A stretch of DNA of 64,000 bases from Glossina fuscipes (taxonomy: Eukaryota > Arthropoda > Insecta > Diptera > Glossinidae). Positions 47,711 through 58,524 of the stretch are shown here, piece by piece. The stretch's first letter is position 1, and every line of letters starts with the position of its first letter. The translations under genes were made by a program, and so were the position numbers. A model generated the notes under the pieces. It saw only the letters and a list, made by a program, of their open reading frames with translations. It was not told where the DNA came from and made no database searches. Where the stretch lies: positions 38,050,228 through 38,114,227 of the forward strand of contig NW_023998415.1 in the NCBI RefSeq assembly GCF_014805625.2. Reading direction: 5' to 3'.

Positions 47711-48085
47711 TTATCGGAGGGGCAAGATGGGAAAGATGGGAAAACTTAAAACCCAGATATTGATTGTATCGTCGTTTTCTGCTGTAACCTGCCACGTATG
47801 GCTATCCTCGAGAAATATTCTATGACGATTTTTGGACATCGCAATTATGCCACTTAATCTACTAGCAGCCATGTTCAGGAAGATAGAAATTGAGGAGAAA
47901 GGCTCTAGTTTTATAGACGACATATTCCGTAACAAACAGGAGGGAGAACTGAAGTAAACCTCTAGTAGTATATAAGGCAAAGACGGCCCATTCGAAAGTA
48001 ATGACAAACTGTCCCAAAATTCGACAGCGCCATCGCTAGGTCTATGAAAATAAAACTTCGTATACATGCACATATGCAAATACAT
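47711..48085 (-). other. Anonymous 124-codon open frame
   Basis: The conceptual product contains DGAVEFWDSL near its start and TAENDDTINIW near its end. Both resemble the ends of WD-repeat blades, but the stretch between them shows no WD spacing and only one frame is open. No splice sites were verified. A broken exon of a WD protein or pure chance are both possible; chance is favoured. Confidence 0.12.
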
Positions 48086-49044
48086 ATCTACGCGTGGATA
48101 ATCAAAATTTACAGAAAACGTAGTAAGTAGTCAAACAACGATATATATATTGATTGAACATTTTCTGTCGTATTTGCTTATAAACACTTTATCAATAAAT
48201 ATTAATGCAGAAATTTTATGCATAAAGAAGTTCGAAATATTCTCTTTCACTCAATTTAATTCAACTGAGCAATATTTCATTTTTATATGTTTTTGAATTT
48301 TTTCAATTTATTTATGCCGTTTTAATTAAGCGGAATTTATTTATTCATTTATTTCATTTATTTTTTTTCTACTACAAATTGTTAGAAGTAGAAAAACAGC
48401 AATTGCTTCATTTTAACATTAAAGTTATCGTTGTCATGAATGACGATTGTAACAGGTTTTTCGTTTGCGTGATCGAACATATCTACACACGCGAGGCGTA
48501 AGTGTGTTTTAAAGCATTTGTCGAATTCATTTGGTTTTTTTCGATTTAATTGGTTATCGTGTACGCCATGAATAAATATATATGTGCTATATATATATAT
48601 ATATATGTATGAAATATTTTCATAATATTATTTATGTCTCCGCTTTCGAATTAAATTTTTGGTAGTTGATGATCAGACTTTTACTGAAAATGCTTAAACA
48701 GAAATTAAAAAAAAAAAAAAAAAAGAAAGCAGTGTTACGTTATTCAACTTATTCACGTCTGAAAGATGAAGTTTCGAATGTTTTAAAGATTGTTTGCGTC
48801 GTCGTTTAAATTACTCTGCATGAAAATTTTGCAAAAAAATGATCTTATAAACGTATATAATTATTTGCACGGTTATGCGAATTATAGGTTCGATAAGATT
48901 GCTGCAGAATATTTTCCGAAATAAACAAAAAACAATTGAAATTTAATAACGGTCCTCTTGCTTGTGTCTATGAAGGTAAATGCAAATAAAATGCAATTCT
49001 AATCGAGATTTTGATCAAATTTTTTTTTCAGTACATAGTTAGGG

Positions 49045-49330
49045 CCTTGCCGTTAAGCGGGGCATACGATATCATTTAAATTTCCTCTGTGGAAAATCTT
49101 ATAGGAGTGGATTCTTTAGAGCGTGCTATTGCTTGGCGGATGTAGGTCAACAGAAATAAAGTCCACCGGACGATCTTGGGAGCAAATTCGTATCGGCAAA
49201 ATGTCTAATGAAACGTTCGGGTCTCTTCAAATTTATTTATAATTTGTGCTTAGATGGACGTTTATGTCGAGCACAGTCTGCTCGTAATGCACGAAACATA
49301 ACTACCTACAGTTCAGTCCAGCGCCGTACT
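49045..49330 (-). pseudogene. Tc1/mariner-superfamily transposase C-terminal remnant
   Basis: On the minus strand the sequence reads PERFIRHFADTNLLPRSS (49220-49167), then in a shifted frame DRPVDFIS, and later HRGNLNDIVC (about 49092-49063). The family pattern is GRVISR.GD.NWPPRSCDLTPLDFFLW followed by RGGHLNDIIF, with the last catalytic Asp in the PLDFF part; the corresponding Asp is still visible in PVDF. Stops and at least one frameshift break it. The N-terminal helix-turn-helix part and terminal inverted repeats were not found, so only the last third of the gene is kept. Confidence 0.5.
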
Positions 49331-50463
49331 ATAGTTTCATGGAAAATTTTTACTATTTTAATTTTAACGTGCAACGGTTGTTAAACGATCCACATTGTAA
49401 AAAGGCATCCATTCCGCTACACCTATAATGTTCTCGATGACGGTCATGATCAAACCATCAAACCAATCAAACCATAAAATGAACTATGTTATATATATCG
49501 AGCCATTAAAAGTGAAGACATGCATCTGTACCGTAGATTTTTTATAAGATCCAACATCCTAATCTGTAACAATTAAAATTCTTTGCCGAGTACTGAAGTT
49601 AAATGTTCTTAAGGGACAAAGTTTTTCAAGATGAGCATTATTCGCATTTGATGTCTAGAAAAATTATGCAGTGCATAAAAGATAACAATTTGCCATTGAC
49701 CTGACATTCTTCGGCATTTGTTTCATCATTAAAATGGAACGCTTCGTTACGTTGTAACAATTAAGCAGTACGAAAACTCATGGAGATTCACAATTTTAAT
49801 TCCCATACCATTAGAAATGTTCTCAAATAGATCTAAGCGCAAAGAGTAACGTTTACAACGTACATCCATACCATTCAACGGACTTAATCTAATTACGTTT
49901 CTTATGTTTTTCTTTTTGTGTTTATAACAAACAAACTGAACAACAAATTTGAAGTCATTACGGTCAAAAACATTACGTAATTGTTAGGTCTTTTTGTGTG
50001 TAACCTGAAATATACGTTTTTATGGCTTTGCAAAACTTTTCTCTATAGTTTTTATTACATTCATGACTACAGCAACGGCTAGCAGTTAAACTAAAATAGT
50101 TTGTTTGTAGTTATTCGAAAGTTTTTGTAAATTATCTAATGTCAGAGAATGTTGCCACGCCCCATTTCGATACATTTTGCAATATTGCAGACATCTTTTA
50201 AAATATTAAAATTTGTAAAAAAAAAAAAAAATGTCTTAAAAGCCTATGAAATTAGGAAAAAGACCAAGTGGCGGCGGCATTGGATTCTAAAAAACAGTTG
50301 CACCGAATTCGCTCTCTAGTGTATATGTGAAATTGTGATAGTTGCCCTCTGTTTTCGTATATTGTTGAGGGAAGAGGAGTATATATTTTTATCAAAATAT
50401 CTATTTATAATTTTTTCGTGTTGCATGCAAATAAGCTAGAAACGGAAGGAAACAAACCAAAAA

Positions 50464-50496
50464 AGAAGAAGAAGAAGAAAAAAAAAAAAAAAAAAA
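50464..50496. repeat. (GAA)n plus A17 tract
   Basis: Five GAA units followed by an A run. Confidence 0.85.
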
Positions 50497-51442
50497 CAAA
50501 ACATCAACTAATTGCAAGTAAAAATATCAAAAATTTAATAATTTTAATTTTTTTCTTACTATTGAAGTTTTCATGTTGTTTCACTTTAATTCAGTGAAAG
50601 CAAAATATCAATCGAATGAGTCAATGATTAATTATATCTGGGAAATCAAGCTCAATTAGCTGGAAAAAATAACGTTATGACTATAAGCGAAACTAAAGCA
50701 TTCTAATGAGAATAAGGTTGTGGACGTTAGTTTGGCCAAATGTTTTTGCAGTCGTAATTTGTGGGTGATGGGCATCGTGGCAAGATCGACATTACGCAAG
50801 GTGAAGCTATATATTTGTTGTGGTTATAAGAGAATCGGTTATTATAACCCGTTCCAGGTTGGCCAGGCAATTAAGTTCCCTCCTAATATTCAACGGCTAA
50901 GGCATTGAAAATGCGCCATTGATGCGAAGCGTTCAGAATGCCTCTTCTTCAGTCATGAATAATTTCATATTCCACAGGTTTTTTTATAATTCCAGGATAC
51001 AATTTCGATCTTTCTACTATCATTTTACGGCTACCATTTATTTAGCTCTCGGCAAGACGCGCTTAATAAGGCTTGTAAAGCTGATTCCAGAAGAGAAGGG
51101 CGAAAATCATTTGTTTCATCTTTTGGCTAATCTATTATTATTTATTTATTTGTATACACATATACGTATGAATGAACTAATATATGTTGCATTTATTTTC
51201 CGTAAATTTTCGTAGTTATTATCATAATTTTACATTTAATGGCATTGTTAGTAGCTGTTGTTTTTCAAACGTAAATATAATAGAAATTTTTCTCAAGACC
51301 CCATTGGCATAGACAATTAATATTTGTTTACACATTTGGTGTCATGTATGTACGAATGTTTGTCTTTATTGTTTGTATTTGCTTTTGCATATATTATTAT
51401 GTTATAATTGTTATTACTTGTTATTGTGTTGAGTATGCTGTT

Positions 51443-51505
51443 GATGCTGCTACTGCTACTGCTGCTGCTGCTGCTGCTGCTATTGTTATTGTTATTATTG
51501 TTGCT
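51443..51505. repeat. (GCT)n/(ATT)n compound microsatellite
   Basis: Seven or more GCT units in a row after GATGCTGCTACTGCTACT, running into ATTGTTATTGTTATT. Conceptual poly-Ala, or poly-Ser on the other strand, is an artefact of the repeat. Confidence 0.92.
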
Positions 51506-53689
51506 ATTGGTGTTTTTGTTGCATCTTCCCCTATACAAAGTTATTAGTATTTCAAAGAGTAGTTATTTATTCTTTTAAAATGCATATGTAACAAATGTAT
51601 GTTTATGTATTTAAAATTAGAATTTGTAAGCAAATTAGTATGTCTTGGATACCTTTCATCTGTAGCTTTTCTTAGCATATCTTGTAGAAGTTATGCTTCC
51701 GCCCAAAGACAAGAAATTGCATTAAATTTTGATATCATTAAAGTCGGTTAGAAGTAATAGAATCTTAGAATAACATCTGTTTATGTTCATACACGTGTTC
51801 ATGTGCACACACATTATTAGACGAATTGTAAGAGTATTTGTGAAAATGTTCTACGAAAAATATTATTATATTAAATGAATGTGTGTGAAATGCATGAGAC
51901 AAAACTCTTTCAATTTAAGATTAGTAAACTTTTTAAGTGCCACTATTCAAAGATAGTTGTGTGTTTGTATATAATTTTGGACGAGTTTACAAAAATAACA
52001 TATGAAAGAGTGTGAGTAATTTTACCGATTTATTTTTTGATACGTTAGAATTGCGAAAGACGCTTCCCGAGATTAATAGTAGGAGTTTCCTTGAATATCA
52101 AAGGGTTACGCCCTAGTATTTTGAGCTTTGCTTGAGTACTTGCAACCTAAGCGATTCTTACTAAAAAGAGAACAGTTGAATCAGCTAAAAATTTTTCAAT
52201 CTCATTGAAGTTTACTTAAAATGCATTAAGCTTCGGCGAAAGCTACTATACATGCTTAATTATCCCAAGTTTCGCAATCATCCGCATCAACCAACATGTC
52301 ATTGAGCATTCACTTGATTTGTCAAATTTAATAAATAGAATTTTTTCACTTTTCTCTCACGAAAATTAAAAGAGTAGCAGAGCAGGGTATGGTCTGTCTG
52401 TTTTCGTCAAGCGGTATAACAATCAAACGGAAGCGAATGGTGTTGGCATTGCAAGAGAAAACTGAACCTGTCTGTTGTTAAAATGTGTCGTGGTTTTTAC
52501 AATTGCTCATTACATACAAAGGTTTGGTAAAAAATGTTCAGTGACCATTAAAACATTCTAGAGATTTTCCTTTTATTTTCGAAATTCTTTGCGCGAGTAT
52601 ATTTATGGTTTAGTAGCACTTTGTTACGCTTTACGGGTCGTATACATCTCATGTTAAGAAAGATAATATTAAATCTCTACTTACTTTCATATATATATAC
52701 ATATATATTTTTTAAATGATATCATATTTATATGCTCATGAACGATATGAGCAGCAATATGTATATATATATTATTGCTTTGCAGTTGTGCGTCTTGTGA
52801 CTTGGCTAAAGTCAAAGAGTAAGAATTATTTTATGCGCTTGCCTTCTATTCAATGTTTAAACAAATATTGATAATAAAAAGGAGAACATATTACCTAGAA
52901 GGTTACAAGTCCTTGGTTCAAGCACTTTATCATCGTTAAAAACCACACATGCATCGTACATACACATATACACACAAACTCATATGAATGAGTGCATTCT
53001 ACAATATTGAAGATATTACACGAAAGCATCGGCTTGCGATTCTCAGCTTTGTGCCAAAGTCAATTTATGTGCATTGGATTATTGAATTCATGACGGCCGC
53101 TGAGTGCTTTGCGTGTGAAAGCTTTTCAATTGAAAGAACTTGTATTCAAAATATTAAATCGTTGTGGAATAAGAATTTTTTAAGCGAACATATGCATGTT
53201 CACGTATAATGTATTGTGTTAATAATGGAACATATTCATAATGAAGGTGATATATATATATTTTAAAATGTTCTTATTGCGCTTACGCGCAATATAATTG
53301 CGTGTAAGAGTTAATAGAGAATAAGCATTAAATGAATGACGGTTTGCCGTGCAGTGTAAAAGATATCGAAATGAATATTCCGAAATGCATGATAGTGAAT
53401 AGGTGGCTTACAAATTGCTGCATGCAAGATACAGAATAACGGGAAGAAATCTCAATAATAAATGGTACAAAACACCGCCCATAGGTCTTGTTTGGCTTAA
53501 CGTCTAGAGAAGTTAAAATTTAACTTAATTAATCGTCGCTTAAAGGATTGGCAGCTTTATAACACTCTTCATAGAGATTAATTACTTTGGATTATAATAC
53601 TAATTAATTTTCTGTAACGGTACATTCATTGATAATAAATTATGACATGGTCGTTCCAAGTGACTACTTCGAAGATGTAGAATAGGCAA

Positions 53690-54000
53690 AGTTAATGAAG
53701 AGCAGGGTAGCAAATATTAGTTTGGGGAAAAAGAAATCCATTATTTTTTCGGTAGATGGCTGCACTGATAGATTTCTCGTAAAGTATCGATCAAACAATT
53801 TCATATTTATGCTCGTTGGAAAGGTGACATTTCGCAGTAAAAAAAATTCTTTTCCTGTTTTCTATTTGGTGCATTCAGTTGTGAGTTACAGCGTGTTAAA
53901 AATGGAAGTGAACATGTACGAAAATTTCGTACAGACTACCTGTAAAATTTTCCTAGGTTATGAAAGTCAGACATTTTCTACAGCGCACTCTTTTTAGATG
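53690..54000 (+). pseudogene. Mariner-like transposon, 5' end and start of transposase
   Basis: TTTTTTCGGTAGATGGCTGC (53748-53767) followed by GTAAAGTATCGATCAAACAA and TATGCTCGTTGG looks like the untranslated 5' part of a mariner element, and ATGGAAGTGAAC (53901) gives MEVN, a common mariner transposase start. The next 90 bases align only loosely with the expected start, and the frame ends at a stop at 53995. The helix-turn-helix and DDE parts were not found downstream, so it appears truncated. The left inverted repeat may begin near GGGTAGCAAATATTAG (53703) but no partner was located. Recognition is from memory of this family and should be treated as moderate. Confidence 0.45.
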
Positions 54001-55852
54001 TTTCGTTCACCATCACAGTCACATGTGAATTCGTTTTCTTTTATATAAGTATCGTCAACGACGTTCCAACTACTTAATTGGTAATCTGCTTCTCATGGGT
54101 AAATGTTTACAAGCCCTCCTTTCCTGGTAACTTCCAGGCACTCTGTTATTTCTTCTCGCCAATCCGTAGTCCAACCTAAAAGTGTGTCATTGTCCTCTTT
54201 ACAGTTTAAATTTGCGCTGTCGAGTTGTGAACGAAGAATCTTCATGGAAAATTAATTTGCCATGAAACAGTTGATTGATCATGAATTCTATTTTTATTGA
54301 AAGGCGTTCAAAAGTTTTCACTCTGCTTTTATCTTTCGCAATGAGGCCAATACGCTTCCAATAATTTTGATTTCGTTTCCGGTATTGTTTGGCGAGAAAG
54401 CTTCTCAAATTTTCCATGGCATTGAGATATACGTGGAACATCGTAAGCTTAGGATACGGCTTGAAGTTTACGTAGTCCTCTTGCAGTTACAAATACTTTT
54501 GTCTCATTCCCTAACAAAATTTCTAAAGAAAGAAAGATTTTCCTTTCACATTTAATAACTCGGCAATAACCGTATAGTATATGAATTCGTTCTGCTTTAC
54601 ACACTCAGACCTTTTCATTAGGGGGGTTAAACAATTTCATGTTTCGCAAAAATTTAAATTTTTGGACAGTAGCACTTTCAATTATGCGAAGAGATATAGA
54701 ATGTTTAAGAGTTAGTTTCGTTTGACTATAAAGTTCCAAATTTTTGTCTCTCAATTTTGTCACCGAATATGCAATAGTCCGCAATATTCCTGAAGTACCT
54801 CAAATGGCTGCAAAGAGAGTGTGAGCAGTCACAGCTAGATATTACTTATAGAAAACATGTTTTGCTATTGCTATTAATCTAACCGAAATTTCAGATATTA
54901 AGAAATGTTCTTAAGCAGGTGAAACGCAAAATGACTTAAGGTACGCACATGAAGTTTGTTTTTGGGCTTAACAATATTAGTGTGAGGCTAATGCTAGTAG
55001 GGTTTAAAAATAACATCTGCTATCCATTTTTTTACGGCAACAGGAATTGCGAGTAAGGAGGCCATATGAATTGGACGACAGCTTTTTGAATTTTATCAAA
55101 AGCCTTATGATCGCTGAATTGTAAAATCAGGCTTTAATCAATATCAATTTTAAAACAAACTAATAGTAAGAGCAACTAATAGCGACAAATGGTTTGGGGT
55201 CGAAGGCTTGTAAGGCATGAAACTTAATTGCTCTTGTCAAGAATTTGTAACAATTAATAATAGATCTATAAATCCAATTTTAACATTTGTTGCCTTTCCC
55301 CCACGTTGGCGTAAAGAAACACCACTATAATTGCGTAACGCTTGTGTTTGACTATTCAATCTGAACATTAGTTGTCCTACGAGTCTACCGTGAAAGGATG
55401 GATGCACATCATTGACAAGCTAGCTAGAGGGTGTCTCAAATTTTATCCCGCAATCATTTTACGAAGATCTCTAAGATACTTTCATCCGAATAGAGAAAAG
55501 TCTTAATTCATTTTTATATTTTCTTTAATATGCAAACATTATACGATAAATTTCATTGTAAAATATTGAAAAGAATTAATTTTCTTATTTTTCTTGAGTA
55601 TTTGCAGAAAGAAAGAAAATATTGAAAAAAAAAAATAAATAAATAAAAGGTCTACTGAATGGTCAGAGTTATGAATTTAATGAGATAATAATGATAAGTG
55701 AAGTTATAATTGGATAATTCTACAATACGATATATGAAGTATAATGAATAAAAGCCAAAATGGGATCGATAATCTAAGCATTGTTAATCACATGTTTTTA
55801 CCTTCACTATTAATAATTCATTGGAAGTGTGTGTACGCATCAAAGCTATTTT

Positions 55853-55857
55853 ATATA

Positions 55858-55906
<49 letters not shown>

Positions 55907-55916
55907 NNNNNNNNNN

Positions 55917-55958
<42 letters not shown>
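55853..55958. repeat. (TA)n microsatellite containing an assembly gap
   Basis: TA dinucleotides on both sides of ten N (55907-55916). The true array length is unknown. Conceptual Tyr/Ile proteins crossing it are artefacts. Confidence 0.95.
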
Positions 55959-55960
<2 letters not shown>

Positions 55961-57290
55961 AGATGATATATTTACGTATTACGAAACTTTTGTGTACATA
56001 TAAAGCTGCTGTTAGAAGAATTTTTGTAATAACACTGTTTATAATTCATTCGTCGTATAATCCAATGGTTTAAGTTAATAGTTTTAATGCCATAGACTGG
56101 TTCGGTTAGGTTTTTATTTATCATGCACTCACTGTTCACTTTTGATGATTCTTTACAGAGAGCTGTTGTGGTAACATGATCAACACAGTTACAAGACACA
56201 TATCAAATGAAGTGAAAAATGTACATTCACTCTTATACAAGTCAATCGCTATAAATTATGACTTCACTGCTGATAGAAAAATGTATTTATATGCCTTTAG
56301 TGTCGCGATATTACAAATAGATTAGAGTAATAGCGCGTAATAGTAGATGGTTTGGTATGATTTGTAGAAATCAAATCTATTGATAATAATGCAGTGTAGT
56401 GTGATAGAGAGAACAATGTGCAAGTTTCTGCGCTTATTTAAATAAAATGTTTTTGTGTCTTTTGCAAGTCGACCTTAGCTGCGATTTTTAAACGTACTTA
56501 ATAAGATGTAACTCCTGTTTAGCATGTATGCAATTCATAATTTACGTTATACCCCTTGATAGTCGTATATACACAAAAATCATGCAGTGATTGTACTTAC
56601 ATACCCATGTGGATTATAGAATATCATAAAAGATTTACACATATATCATTTGGAATTTTTTTTAAATTTTACTTATTACTGCTAATTAAACAAATCATAC
56701 ACTGTGCGCTTCTTTATGTTCGGCTCGTGTTAAATTTACTTGTATGACTCATTTTGTTCACTTTTCTTTGACTTTGAGATCTTCTTTTCACTTATGTATA
56801 CTTCAAACATCAATAAAAAATATTCGGATCCTTACAACTTTTAGTGTTGTTCCTCGCGCAAAATCATTTTTGTCTTTAAAACTTATTCAGTGTACACAAT
56901 TCCGAACAAAAAAAATATGGCCGTCAGATTTTAGTAAAATTTATGAATTTGTGCTGTTGTCTATTTATTGTTAATCGAGAATAACGTCGTAACGGACACT
57001 TGTTATATAAACTATTGCGTAACCGGCCGTGGTTTATTTACTTAAAGAAAATTAAAGTTTTTCACTTAACAAGATTTATCAACTGATTTCTGTTTCATTT
57101 CTATCAATCAACTCAAGCTAATCAACCTTTTGCATTCTCTAAATATTTTTTACTAGGTTGCCAACAAACTTAAAACCAAAACATTACAATTTTTTATTAT
57201 TAAATAAATATTTATTTATTAATAAATAAATTAATTTAATCGAGTTTCTGTTATCACATAGGACACAACATTCTTTCTCTACTAAACTCC

Positions 57291-57312
57291 AAAAAAAAAA
57301 AAAAAAAAAAAA
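57291..57312. repeat. A22 homopolymer
   Basis: Uninterrupted A run preceded by CTAAACTCC. No retroposed body was recognised upstream. Confidence 0.85.
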
Positions 57313-58506
57313 CAAAGAGAAACACAAGAACACTCGTGTCTTCTTCTTCTCATCTTCAGCCATCTTTTCGTTTTTATATTTCCTGCTAAGTCATGTCAGT
57401 ATTCTAGGCCTGTCTGATTCTCCTACGTTGTCATTTCTATTTAGTGAATTTACGAAACGAATTCTATATCTTAGAATGCTACAAGGTTGCATATGTAACT
57501 AATCTTGTAAACCGAAAAGTCAAATACTATAAATTTTAAACCAACTCTCGTCCAGAATGATATGCGCATGCACATGCAGTTCAATTTTTACTCCCTATTT
57601 ACCTATCTTTCGCATTTTGAAGTTCTCGAGAGACACGCAAACATTTTTTATTAATTTAATTTAGTATCAATTAAGGTGCTGCCGTACAGTAGCTTGTAAT
57701 CTTTGTACAAAATCATAACAACGACAAACATTATGATGTATTGTAGATATTACGAACAATTTAAGGATTTACGTAAGCACACGTAAGCTTTCTCACACAA
57801 GTGCATATATATAGTTATATGTTACTCAGATATTTCGATATTTCATGACATTTCACGGAAAATTCCACGTAATTTTATACGCTTGCATGCACATGAAAAA
57901 GCGATTACGGTTGCATTTAATTGCGTACACTCTGTTGTATGTGTCGATCTTCTGAATTGCATTACTTATTTTATCAAATTGGATTAGTAGTGGCATTGCA
58001 TGTCGGTCTTACATAAATACGTACACATTTATTCCAATCCTTTAACTCCGAACTGATATGCGTGTACTTTAAAGCAAATCTTCAACTGCTGCAAGCAAAT
58101 ATTCATTGCTGTCGGGGCCATTTATTTGCTAAAGTCAAGCAAATCGGTTCAATCCAATGAAACTAATAAACCGATTTTATAGGTAAAAGGGCAACGAACT
58201 CAAACATAATCAAGAAAAACAAAAAAAATACATATAACAAAATCTCCTAAAATTAATCGTTGTAAAAGATAAATTGAGGACACAGTTGAACTCATGAATT
58301 CAACAGAAAATATGTGTTTGCACATGCCTGTGTTAGTATGAAAATACATGACATGTTATAATAAAAAATATTGTGGGCGACTGTTTGCAAGATACAATAA
58401 CTTAAACTCTTAGTAAATATTTGGTTGGAAAAAGAGGAAGTCGCTTGTAGCTCGTTGGCTTGCACATTCACGGCAGGTCAATTAGTTCTGCAGGGATGGG
58501 TAACAG

Positions 58507-58524
58507 TTTTAATTTTAATTTTAA
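58507..58524. repeat. (TTTTAA)3 tandem
   Basis: Three perfect 6-bp units. Confidence 0.85.

Larger units (their letters stand above)
44681..49044. other. Long non-coding stretch
   Basis: No gene recognised. Contains A runs at 46351-46366 and 46741-46757, a 9-bp-arm hairpin at 46870-46893, (AT)n at 48589-48606, and a 124-codon anonymous minus-strand frame at 47711-48085, listed separately. Confidence 0.6.
49331..53689. other. Non-coding stretch
   Basis: No gene recognised. Contains A-rich tracts at 50464-50496, a GCT/ATT repeat at 51443-51505, a TA-rich nested inverted repeat at 52685-52775 and a 7-bp-arm hairpin at 53276-53293. ORFs at 50720-51215 have no recognised content. Confidence 0.6.

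Noticed and set aside
51317..51547. Asn/Ser-rich and Ala-rich overlapping frames
   Set aside because: Both are translations of the compound GCT/ATT microsatellite on opposite strands.
52905..52925. GGTTCAAGC, a B-box-like phrase of a tRNA gene
   Set aside because: No A box or cloverleaf-compatible sequence lies 40-60 bases upstream.
55744..56073. 109-codon frame with a Tyr-Ile repeat
   Set aside because: It crosses the TA microsatellite and the ten-N gap, so the sequence is not even known.
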